Source of the DNA: Sphingomonadaceae bacterium | GTDB lineage: Bacteria; Pseudomonadota; Alphaproteobacteria; Sphingomonadales; Sphingomonadaceae | Assembly: GCA_947442095.1 (NCBI GenBank) | Contig: CANEVG010000014.1 | Coordinates: forward strand, 1 to 20,948 | Direction: 5' to 3' | DNA length: 20,948 nt | Part shown: piece after piece, positions 6,899-14,286 of the stretch | How positions within the stretch are numbered: the stretch's first letter is position 1 | Layout of the letters: every line of letters begins with the position of its first letter | The notes under the pieces: generated by a model | Told to the model about the DNA's origin: nothing | What the model saw: the letters and a program-made list of their open reading frames with translations, nothing else | The model's database searches: none | Translations under genes and position numbers: made by a program

Positions 6899-8331
6899 AG
6901 AACCGGGTTCTGCTGGTCGAGGATGACGCTTCCATCGCACTGGTCATCACCGCCGCGCTTGAGGCCGAAGGCTACGGGGTGGCCTGCTGCCCCTCGATCG
7001 CCGAGCGCGATCGGCTGCTGTCCCAGAACACGTTCAGCCTGATGCTGACCGATGTGATGCTGACCGACGGCGACGGTATGGAAACGCTGGGCCGGGTGAG
7101 GGCCGCGGCTCCGCTCATGCCGATCATTATTCTCTCGGCGCAGAACACGCTCGATACCGCGGTTCGGGCCAGCGACACCGGTGCGTTCGAGTACTTCCCC
7201 AAGCCGTTCGATCTCGACGAGCTCGTCCGCACGGTGCGCCAGGCCATCGGTGCGAGCGGCGCGGCCGAGGGGGGCGATGCGCCGGAAGATGTGGCGCCGG
7301 GCCTGCCCCTGGTGGGTCGCAGCGCTGCCATGCAGACCGTGTACCGCATGATCACCAGGGTCCTGCGCAACGATCTCACAGTGCTCATCCTGGGCGAATC
7401 CGGCACTGGCAAGGAGCTGGTGGCCGAAGCGATCCACCAGCTCGGCAATCGCAGCGCCGGGCCGTTCATCGCTGTTAACACGGCAGCGATTCCGGCCGAC
7501 TTGATCGAAAGCGAGCTATTCGGCCATGAAAGGGGCGCCTTTACCGGCGCCGTTGCGCGCCGCGTCGGCAAATTCGAGCAGGCGCGAGGCGGCACCTTGT
7601 TCCTTGACGAAATCGGGGACATGCCGCTCGATGCTCAGACCCGGTTGCTGCGCGCGTTGCAATCGGGCCGCATTCGCCGCGTCGGCGGCACGGATGAGAT
7701 CACGCTGGATTGCCGGATCGTGGCTGCGACCAACCGCGATCTGATGCCGATGATCGCGGCGGGCATGTTCCGTGAAGACCTCTATTACCGGCTTGCTGTC
7801 GTGCCGATCGCACTGCCGCCGCTTCGCGAGCGCGCGGATGACGTAGAGGCGCTGGCCCGCCATTTCCTTGTACGCGCTGCCGGCGAGGGATTGCCGCGCC
7901 GCCAGCTTGCTCCGTCAGGCGCCGCGCTATTGGCCAGCCAGGCCTGGCGCGGCAATGTCCGCGAGCTTCGCAATTTCGTCTACCGGCTGGCCCTGCTGGC
8001 CCGTGACGAGGTGATCGACGTCAGCACGATCGAGCCGTTGCTGGCGCTTGGCGGCACGCAATCGCCCGCTAGTGGGGCAAACCTCGTAATGCCAGCGGCC
8101 GATTTTGCCGAGGCGCTCGCCACTTGGCTGGCCGATGAAGAGCCCCCACCGGGTGAGCTCTACAGCGCCGCACTTGCTGCCTTCGAGCGCCCGCTTTTCC
8201 TCCATGCACTGTCGATAACTGGCGGCAATCAGCTCCGCGCCGCGCGGCTGCTGGGGATCAACCGCAACACTTTGCGCAAGCGCCTCTCAGACCTTACCAT
8301 CACGGCTGACGAGGCTGTGCAGCGCGCTTAG
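6895..8331 (+). CDS. ntrC: Nitrogen regulation response regulator NtrC (sigma-54 activator)
   Basis: Activates sigma-54 promoters of nitrogen-assimilation genes when phosphorylated by NtrB. The 478-residue protein has the full order. The receiver (1-120) has D10/D11, phospho-site D53 in LTDVML and K103. The AAA+ domain has Walker A GESGTGKE (167-174), the sigma-54-contact loop GAFTGA (214-219), Walker B GTLFLDEIGDM (233-243) and FREDLYYRL (292-300). A Fis-type helix-turn-helix lies at about 445-466. The intact GAFTGA shows that this regulator should work with sigma-54. The ATG at 6895 overlaps the ntrB stop; an in-frame extension from 6847 lies inside ntrB and is not used. The segment 384-430 between AAA+ and HTH is Ala/Pro-rich and probably a flexible linker. 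Confidence 0.96.
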   Translation: MKNRVLLVEDDASIALVITAALEAEGYGVACCPSIAERDRLLSQNTFSLMLTDVMLTDGDGMETLGRVRAAAPLMPIIILSAQNTLDTAVRASDTGAFEYFPKPFDLDELVRTVRQAIGASGAAEGGDAPEDVAPGLPLVGRSAAMQTVYRMITRVLRNDLTVLILGESGTGKELVAEAIHQLGNRSAGPFIAVNTAAIPADLIESELFGHERGAFTGAVARRVGKFEQARGGTLFLDEIGDMPLDAQTRLLRALQSGRIRRVGGTDEITLDCRIVAATNRDLMPMIAAGMFREDLYYRLAVVPIALPPLRERADDVEALARHFLVRAAGEGLPRRQLAPSGAALLASQAWRGNVRELRNFVYRLALLARDEVIDVSTIEPLLALGGTQSPASGANLVMPAADFAEALATWLADEEPPPGELYSAALAAFERPLFLHALSITGGNQLRAARLLGINRNTLRKRLSDLTITADEAVQRA

Positions 8332-8423
8332 CGGACTGTGCTACGCTCGGCCCTGCACAGAGCGCGGGGCTGTGGCTGAATTCTCTTGCACTGCCGCCAC
8401 AGTAGTGTTGTATATCAGCAACG
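8332..8423 (+). promoter_or_regulatory. ntrC-ntrY intergenic region with inverted repeat and candidate promoter
   Basis: These 92 bp separate the tightly overlapped dusB-ntrBC genes from ntrYX. They contain a 7-bp inverted repeat (CTGTGGC 8370-8376, GCCACAG 8396-8402) with a 19-base spacer, compatible with an operator. A candidate sigma-70 promoter is TTGCAC (8386-8391) with TATATC (8411-8416) at 19 bp, or TTGTAT (8408-8413) at 16 bp. The TATATC box would place the start of transcription at or just before the ntrY ATG. Confidence 0.3.
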
Positions 8424-10727
8424 ATGGCTCAATACGGTAAACGTGGCGTGCGGCGCTCCCCTCGGTGGTACCGGCGCCTACTGGTAGTTATGCGGCGCGC
8501 CAACGTCTTCTTTCTACTCGAATTGACGGCCGCACTGGCGCTCATGCTGATGCTCGTCGTATCGTGGATGGCGCTGTCTGGCAGCAGCAACACCAACCAG
8601 CTCCTGCCCTCGCGGCTCACCACAAGCTTGCTGATCGGCACGCTCGTCCCTGCCATGGCGCTCATCGTCCTCATCGGCCGGCGGCTTGCGCTGCTGCGCG
8701 CGGCGCGCGGTGTGCTGGGCAGCAGCGGGCGGCTGCATGTTCGCCTCGTATGGCTGTTCTCGCTGATTGCCGCGATCCCGACGCTGCTTGTCGTGGTCTT
8801 TGCCTCGTTGCTGTTCCAGTCGGGCGTCGAGTTCTGGTTTTCCGACAATTCGCGCGGCATGTTGGAAAACGCCAATAGCCTCGCACGCGGCTACTATGCC
8901 GACAAGCTGCGCGATGTCGGCAATGAAAGCGTCGCCATGGCGGGCGACTTGCGCGACTATCTTGGGCAGGCGCCGATTACCAGCCAGGATTTTGCCGAAG
9001 GCTATTCGTGGCAGGTGATCAACCGCAGACTGAATGAATCCGCGATTATCGAGCGCGGGCCGGATGGCAGCTTACGCACAGCCGCCATCGTCGATCCCGG
9101 ACGCAGCGAACAGCGCGAGCGCGTGACCCCCGCCGAGCTTGCAAAGATCGATGCGGGCGAGCCCGTGGTCGTGAACGCATCTGCAGCACGGATCGAGGCC
9201 GTCACGCCGATCGACCGGACGCGCGGCATTTACCTTTACGTGGCCCGCAATTCCGACACACTCGCGCTTAGCCAGTGGCAACGCGCGCAGAGCGTGCTCA
9301 AGGCCTACGATTTTCTCACCCGACGCGCGCGCGCACTGCAATTGCGCTTCAATGTCGCGCTGCTCGTGATCAGTCTTGCGCTTGTGGCGCTGGCGGTGTG
9401 GGTGGCGCTGCGGTTTGCGGACAGACAGGTCGCGCCCTTGATCGAGCTTGTCTCGGCCGCGCGCAATGTCGGCAGCGGCAATTTTGCCATGCGCGTACAG
9501 GCTGGCAGCGGAACCGACGAGATCGGCCTGCTGGCCCGCGCGTTCAACCGAATGACCGCGCAGCTGGAGGCGCAAACCCATGCGCTGGTCAGCGCCAATG
9601 CCCAGCTCGAAGTGCGGCGCGCCTTTATCGAAGCAGTGCTCGAATCGATCACTGCCGGCATTCTGTCGATCGACCGGGCAGGCCGCATCCGCCTGATGAA
9701 CAGCTCCGCACAGGCTTTGCTGATGGAATCGGGCCCGGCGGAACACCTGAACGGGGCCAGCAGCCAGATGGCTGACCCGGTGGGCGAGCCGCTCATCCAG
9801 GTTGCACCGCAACTGGCCCAGTTCATTGCAGCGGGTGAAAGCAGCGGGATCGTCCATTATGCCAAGGGCGGGGACCTCCTCACGCTGGCGGTTAAGGTCA
9901 CGGCCGATCGCAACGGACACGTGATCACGTTCGAGGACATCACCCGCCAGTTGCTCGATCAGCGCCGCGCTGCATGGTCCGATGTCGCGCGCCGCATCGC
10001 GCACGAGATTAAGAACCCGCTCACCCCGATCCAGCTCGCCACCGAACGCCTGAAGCGCCGCTATCGCCGCCAGATCGAGACCGACCCTGAATTGTTCGAG
10101 GAGCTGACCGCCACGATCATTCGCCAGGTCGGCGATCTCAGGCAGATGGTCGACGAATTTTCTTCGTTCGCGCGCCTGCCCAAGCCCGTGTTCCGCCCGG
10201 AAGATGCCAGCGATCTCGTGCGGCAGGCGCTGTTCCTGCAGGAAGTGGCGCATAGTGAGATCGGCTTCAGCTTCACCGGCGACACGGCCGTGCCGTTCGA
10301 GGCGGATCGCCACCAGTTCGGCCAGGCCATGACCAACGTGCTCAAGAACGCCATCGAAGCGGTGGAGCAGCGCGGCAAGCTTGAGGATATCGCTTATAGA
10401 GGCCGCATTGCCGTTTCGCTGGCGGCTGACCGCCATGCTGTCACCGTGTCCGTTTCCGACAACGGCGTTGGCCTTCCGGCAGACCGCGACCGCATCCTCG
10501 AGCCTTACATGACCACGCGCGAGAAGGGCACTGGGCTCGGCCTCGCCATCGTGAACAAGATCGTCGAGGAGCACGGTGGGGCCATGGCCTTTGCCGCAAG
10601 CGAAGATGGCGGAACGCGGGTCATGATGCGCTTTGCCCGCAATCCGCTGTCTGCTGAGGCATCCAGCCTCGCTTCGGATAATTCCGGCGAATCCCTTGCT
10701 GGCACTGTCATTCCCGCAACACGCTAG
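8424..10727 (+). CDS. ntrY: Membrane sensor histidine kinase NtrY
   Basis: Transmembrane partner of NtrX; in other alphaproteobacteria the pair responds to nitrogen and redox/oxygen status. The 767-residue protein has three hydrophobic segments (about 28-52, 67-90, 108-132), a periplasmic-type sensor region (about 133-305), and a fourth membrane helix (about 310-332). A HAMP domain (about 331-385), a PAS domain (about 396-510) and a kinase core follow. The kinase core has H527 in RRIAHEIKNPLTP, an N-box (N638/N642 in MTNVLKNAIEAV), DNGVGL (679-684), and GTGLGLAI (702-709). Length and order are those of NtrY. No Shine-Dalgarno precedes the ATG at 8424; an ATG at 8490 is possible but would cut the basic N-terminus. 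ntrX begins 23 bp after its stop. Confidence 0.95.
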   Translation: MAQYGKRGVRRSPRWYRRLLVVMRRANVFFLLELTAALALMLMLVVSWMALSGSSNTNQLLPSRLTTSLLIGTLVPAMALIVLIGRRLALLRAARGVLGSSGRLHVRLVWLFSLIAAIPTLLVVVFASLLFQSGVEFWFSDNSRGMLENANSLARGYYADKLRDVGNESVAMAGDLRDYLGQAPITSQDFAEGYSWQVINRRLNESAIIERGPDGSLRTAAIVDPGRSEQRERVTPAELAKIDAGEPVVVNASAARIEAVTPIDRTRGIYLYVARNSDTLALSQWQRAQSVLKAYDFLTRRARALQLRFNVALLVISLALVALAVWVALRFADRQVAPLIELVSAARNVGSGNFAMRVQAGSGTDEIGLLARAFNRMTAQLEAQTHALVSANAQLEVRRAFIEAVLESITAGILSIDRAGRIRLMNSSAQALLMESGPAEHLNGASSQMADPVGEPLIQVAPQLAQFIAAGESSGIVHYAKGGDLLTLAVKVTADRNGHVITFEDITRQLLDQRRAAWSDVARRIAHEIKNPLTPIQLATERLKRRYRRQIETDPELFEELTATIIRQVGDLRQMVDEFSSFARLPKPVFRPEDASDLVRQALFLQEVAHSEIGFSFTGDTAVPFEADRHQFGQAMTNVLKNAIEAVEQRGKLEDIAYRGRIAVSLAADRHAVTVSVSDNGVGLPADRDRILEPYMTTREKGTGLGLAIVNKIVEEHGGAMAFAASEDGGTRVMMRFARNPLSAEASSLASDNSGESLAGTVIPATR

Positions 10728-10750
10728 CACTCCCCATATAGGACAAGTCC

Positions 10751-12136
10751 ATGGCCTTAGATATCCTCATTGTTGACGACGAACGCGATATCCGCGACCT
10801 CGTTGCCGGCGTACTCAGCGACGAAGGCTATGGCTGCCGCACGGCGGGAGACAGCACCGCGGCGCTCGCCGCGGTCGACGAGCGCCGCCCGAGCCTCGTC
10901 CTGCTCGATGTGTGGCTCCATGGAAGCCCGATGGACGGGCTGGAAGTGCTCGACGAGATCAAGAAGCGCGAGCCGGAACTACCGGTCATCATCTTCTCCG
11001 GCCACGGCAACATCGACACAGCGGTTTCGGCCATCGCACGCGGCGCCATGGATTTCCTGGAAAAGCCGTTCGAGGCGGAGCGGCTACTGCTCCTGGTCGA
11101 GCGCGCTACCGCGACCGAGCGCCTGCGCCGCGAAAACGCCCGTCTGCGCCAAGGCATCTCGATGTCGGACGCCTTCACCGGCAATTCCTCGGCGATCAAC
11201 CAGGTCCGCGCAACCCTGAAGCGGGTCGCCAATACCGGCAGCCGCCTGCTCATTACGGGCCCGGCCGGTTCGGGCAAGGAAGTTGCTGCCAGGCTGCTTC
11301 ATTCCTGGAGCGCGCGTGCCGATCACGCCTTTGTCACGGTCAATTCCGCACGCATCACCCCCGAACGTTTCGAGCAGGAACTCTTTGGCGAAGAGGTGGA
11401 CGGCAAGCTGGTGCGCGCAGGGCTCCTCGAAATGGCCGATGGCGGCACCCTGTTCCTTGACGAGGTCGCGGAAATGCCCGCCTCCAGCCAGGCCCGCATC
11501 TTGCGCGTGCTGACCGAGCAATCCTTCGTGCGCGTCGGCGGGCACCGCCAGATCCGCGTGGATGTTCGGGTGGTGTCGTCCAGTTCGCGTGCCCTAGAAA
11601 AGGAGATCGCCGAACGTCGCTTCCGCGAAGATCTTTACTACCGGCTCAATGTCGTGCCAGTCGCGATCCCGTCGCTGATCGAGCGGCGCGAGGATATTCC
11701 CGCGCTCGCCGACAACTTCTTCGCACGCTATGCCAACGAGCAGGGGGTGCAGCCTCCCACGCTCTCGCCCGAGGCGATCGCAGCCATGCAGAGTTACGAC
11801 TGGCCGGGCAATGTACGTCAACTGCGCAATGTCGTCGAACGCACGATCATCCTCGCCCCGCGCGAACGGCTAACCCGGATCGACGCCGACATGCTGCCTT
11901 CCGAAATCGTCTCGACCCGACTGGGCGCCGATACCAGCACGTCTGCGCTGATGGGCGTCCCGCTGCGCGAAGCGCGGGAGAACTTCGAGCGCGAGTACCT
12001 CAAGGTCCAGATCCGCCGGTTTTCGGGCAATATCTCCAAGACAGCGAGCTTCATTGGCATGGAACGCTCGGCGCTGCACCGCAAGCTGAAGCTGCTCGGC
12101 ATGGCCGAACGGCGCGAGGACGAGGACGTCGATTGA
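10751..12136 (+). CDS. ntrX: Response regulator NtrX without a GAFTGA loop
   Basis: Cognate regulator of NtrY. The 461-residue protein has a receiver with D9/D10, phospho-site D53 in LLDVWL and K105 in EKPF. Its AAA+ domain has Walker A GPAGSGKE (170-177), Walker B GTLFLDEVAEM (232-242) and FREDLYYRLNVV (291-302). A Fis-type helix-turn-helix lies at about 428-450. The segment between ELFG and GTLFLDE is 18 residues here against 22 in the neighbouring NtrC, and reads EEVDGKLVR in place of HERGAFTGA. Known: the GAFTGA loop is what contacts sigma-54. Inferred: this NtrX cannot be a classical sigma-54 activator and probably works with the housekeeping polymerase or as a repressor. AGGAC is seven bases before the ATG. 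Confidence 0.95.
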   Translation: MALDILIVDDERDIRDLVAGVLSDEGYGCRTAGDSTAALAAVDERRPSLVLLDVWLHGSPMDGLEVLDEIKKREPELPVIIFSGHGNIDTAVSAIARGAMDFLEKPFEAERLLLLVERATATERLRRENARLRQGISMSDAFTGNSSAINQVRATLKRVANTGSRLLITGPAGSGKEVAARLLHSWSARADHAFVTVNSARITPERFEQELFGEEVDGKLVRAGLLEMADGGTLFLDEVAEMPASSQARILRVLTEQSFVRVGGHRQIRVDVRVVSSSSRALEKEIAERRFREDLYYRLNVVPVAIPSLIERREDIPALADNFFARYANEQGVQPPTLSPEAIAAMQSYDWPGNVRQLRNVVERTIILAPRERLTRIDADMLPSEIVSTRLGADTSTSALMGVPLREARENFEREYLKVQIRRFSGNISKTASFIGMERSALHRKLKLLGMAERREDEDVD

Positions 12137-12339
12137 GCTGACCTGAAACACCCTCGCCCATTTTGCCCGTTTACGTAACGGCGATCACGACATACACTTC
12201 ACGCGCTAACCGGTTGAAAGGCCGATTTGCCCGCAAAGATTCGGCTATGGCCGGACCCGATGCGGCAGAACGGGGTTCAGCCAGATTGTGACGGTCCGCC
12301 TGAGAGCGGCCGCGCCAAAAACGAAAGGATATACGGCGT
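12137..12339 (+). promoter_or_regulatory. 203-bp intergenic region upstream of hfq
   Basis: No gene was found here. It contains a short inverted repeat (CCGTT 12167-12171, AACGG 12177-12181) without a T-run, so it is not a convincing ntrX terminator. It also has an 8-bp palindrome AACCGGTT (12209-12216). TTGAAA (12214-12219) could be a -35 box, but no good -10 box follows at normal spacing. The hfq ribosome binding site GAAAGGA is at 12323-12329. The length suggests that hfq-hflX has its own promoter and does not rely on ntrX transcription. Confidence 0.4.
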
Positions 12340-12918
12340 ATGACCGGTAAAACCCTCTCAGCACGGCCTCGGTCCAAGGCTGAACCTGCTTCGACCTCGG
12401 AATCTACGGCAGCACCGCTGCCCACGCCGATCACCGGTGCTAGGGGCCAAAACCTGCAAGATGTATTTCTCAACTATCTGCGGAAAAACAAGATTCCGGT
12501 CACGATGTTTCTGGTGAAGGGTGTCAAGCTGCAGGGGATCGTTACCTGGTTCGACAATTTCTCGATCCTGCTGCGCCGCGATGGCCAGTCGCAACTGGTC
12601 TACAAGCACGCGATCTCCACGATCATGCCGGGCCAGCAGCTTGCGGCCGCGCACTTCCATGGCGGCGAAGATGCCGCCGCTAAGAAGCGCTTGCTGCAGG
12701 ACGTGTTCCTCTCCAGCGTGCGCGATGCCGGTGTGCAGGTGACGATGTTTCTGGTCAACGGCGTGATGCTGCAGGGCCGCGTGGCCGCCTATGATCTGTT
12801 CTGCATGCTGCTCGAACGCGAAGGTTATGTGCAGCTTGCCTACAAGCATGCCGTCTCGACGATCCAGCCCGCCGGCCATGTAGACCTGTCCGGCGAGTGG
12901 GAGGGCGAGGCATCCTGA
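12340..12918 (+). CDS. hfq: Tandem (double-domain) RNA chaperone Hfq
   Basis: Hfq binds small RNAs and mRNAs and drives their pairing. Bacterial Hfq is normally about 75-100 residues with one Sm fold; this product is 192 residues with two. Module 1 (39-97) has LQDVFLNYLRKNKIPV, FLVKGVKLQG, FDNF and YKHAISTI. Module 2 (119-177) has LQDVFLSSVRDAGVQV, FLVNGVMLQG, YDLF and YKHAVSTI. They align without gaps at an 80-residue offset, with 35 of 59 positions identical by eye. Module 1 retains Q40 (E. coli Q8), a basic rim R48-K49-N50-K51, N73/F74 (Q41/F42) and K89/H90 (K56/H57). Module 2 retains Q120, F154, K169 and H170 but loses the basic rim (R-D-A-G) and has L153 for Q41 and M143 for K31. A 35-residue Ser/Pro/Ala-rich extension precedes module 1. 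GAAAGGA ten bases upstream supports the start. hflX follows after 22 bp. Confidence 0.95.
   Translation: MTGKTLSARPRSKAEPASTSESTAAPLPTPITGARGQNLQDVFLNYLRKNKIPVTMFLVKGVKLQGIVTWFDNFSILLRRDGQSQLVYKHAISTIMPGQQLAAAHFHGGEDAAAKKRLLQDVFLSSVRDAGVQVTMFLVNGVMLQGRVAAYDLFCMLLEREGYVQLAYKHAVSTIQPAGHVDLSGEWEGEAS
12454..12870 (+). repeat. Internal duplication of the Hfq/Sm module within hfq
   Basis: The two 177-bp coding units (12454-12630 and 12694-12870) are offset by exactly 240 bp (80 codons) with no insertions or deletions between them. The best-conserved stretch at base level is ACGATGTTTCTGGT, present at 12502-12515 and 12742-12755. Elsewhere third positions and many first positions have diverged, so the duplication is old and not a recent assembly artefact. 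The 64-bp linker between the units codes for a His/Gly/Ala-rich stretch. Confidence 0.9.
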
Positions 12919-12940
12919 ATCTTGACCTGGACCGACCCGC

Positions 12941-14284
12941 ATGAGCGGGTTTGAATTCGGCCGCGAGACCGAACTGCAAGGCGAAGTAACGCGTGGCGCG
13001 CGGGCCCTTGTCGTGCTGCCTGATATAAAGCAGCGCGGCGGGCTCGGGCAGGATGTCGAAAATCGTCTGGAAGAGGGGGAGGGGCTTGCCCGCGCCATAG
13101 GCATTGAGGTGGTGGAAAGCTTCATCGTGCCGATCCGCGCGGTGCGGCCGTCCACGCTGTTCGGCGAAGGCCAGGTCAAGCGTATCGGCGTTGCGATCAA
13201 CCAGTCGGAGGCCGAACTGGTCATCGTCGACGGAGCTCTTTCGGCAATCCAGCAGCGTAATCTGGAGAACAAGCTGGCGCGCAAGGTCATCGATCGCACC
13301 GGGCTGATCCTCGAAATCTTCGGCGAGCGCGCAGCAACCGCAGAGGGCCGCCTGCAGGTTGAACTCGCACATCTGGACTATCAGGCCGGCCGCCTCGTGC
13401 GTAGCTGGACTCACCTCGAACGCCAACGCGGCGGCTTCGGCTTCCTCGGCGGGCCGGGCGAAACCCAGATAGAGGCTGACCGCCGCCTGATCCGCGGCCG
13501 CATGGCGCGCATCCGGCGCGAGCTGGAACAAGTGCGCCGCACCCGCAGCCTCCACCGCGAGCGCCGCCAGCGTGCGCCCTGGCCGGTGGTTGCGCTAGTT
13601 GGCTATACCAACGCCGGAAAATCTACGCTTTTCAATTGCCTGACCGGCGCCGACGTCATGGCGGAAGACCTGCTCTTTGCCACGCTCGATCCCACAATGC
13701 GCGCCATCAGGCTGCCCGGCGTGGACAAGACGATCCTGTCCGACACCGTGGGTTTCATCTCGGAACTGCCAACCCAGCTCGTCGCCGCGTTTCGCGCAAC
13801 GCTTGAAGAGGTAACCGCCGCCGACGTCATCGTCCACGTGCGCGATATTGCCAATTCCGCCAGCGCTGCGCAAAAGCTGGAGGTGGAGGCCATTCTCGCC
13901 GATCTCGGCGTCATCGGGGAGGAGGGGCCTTCGGTCCCGGTCATCGAGGCCTGGAATAAGTGGGACCTCCTCTCGCACGAGGACAGCGCCATGCGGCGCG
14001 CGCTCATCGCCGCCGACGTGCCCGACCGACAGGTGGTGCCGGTATCGGCAGTGACGGGCGAGGGCGTTCAGGGTCTGCTCGAGCTGCTGGGCGAGCTGCT
14101 GACTAGCGGCGCCCGCGTCCTCGAACTTTCTGTGCCGATGGCCGACGGGCAGAAACTCGCCTGGCTCCACGCGCACGGCGAAGTTATCGCAGAATTTCAG
14201 ACTGAGGATGGGGACGGCGCCCCAATCCAGCGGCTCACAGTCAGGCTCACGCCAAGAGAACTAGGTCGCTTCGTCCAGATGTGA
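12941..14284 (+). CDS. hflX: Ribosome-associated GTPase HflX
   Basis: A GTPase that splits stalled or stress-damaged ribosomes. The 447-residue product has an N-terminal HflX domain (about 20-205) with the family Gly-rich segment GGFGFLGGPGETQIEADRR (164-182), then the basic coiled-coil stretch (183-212). The G domain has G1 GYTNAGKST (221-229), G3 DTVGF (268-272), G4 NKWD (339-342), and G5 VSA (368-370). A short C-terminal domain follows. The order hfq-hflX is conserved through many proteobacteria. The 22-bp gap has no terminator, so the pair is probably cotranscribed. The gene ends 2 bp before the convergent mazG stop codon, leaving no room for a dedicated terminator. Confidence 0.96.
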   Translation: MSGFEFGRETELQGEVTRGARALVVLPDIKQRGGLGQDVENRLEEGEGLARAIGIEVVESFIVPIRAVRPSTLFGEGQVKRIGVAINQSEAELVIVDGALSAIQQRNLENKLARKVIDRTGLILEIFGERAATAEGRLQVELAHLDYQAGRLVRSWTHLERQRGGFGFLGGPGETQIEADRRLIRGRMARIRRELEQVRRTRSLHRERRQRAPWPVVALVGYTNAGKSTLFNCLTGADVMAEDLLFATLDPTMRAIRLPGVDKTILSDTVGFISELPTQLVAAFRATLEEVTAADVIVHVRDIANSASAAQKLEVEAILADLGVIGEEGPSVPVIEAWNKWDLLSHEDSAMRRALIAADVPDRQVVPVSAVTGEGVQGLLELLGELLTSGARVLELSVPMADGQKLAWLHAHGEVIAEFQTEDGDGAPIQRLTVRLTPRELGRFVQM

Positions 14285-14286
14285 CG

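Noticed and set aside
8371..8390. A TGGC...TTGC pair resembling a sigma-54 -24/-12 promoter before ntrY
   Set aside because: The GG and GC doublets are 12 bases apart instead of the required 10, and the ACG following TGGC in the consensus is absent.
9072..10730. A 552-codon open frame antisense to ntrY
   Set aside because: It mirrors the strongly GC-biased codons of ntrY, has no recognisable domain, and the sense frame carries every kinase motif. Long antisense frames are normal in GC-rich genes.
12247..12291. A 14-codon frame (ATG at 12247) upstream of hfq, as a possible leader peptide
   Set aside because: There is no ribosome binding site, no codon run suggesting attenuation, and no overlap with hfq; short frames like this are expected by chance.
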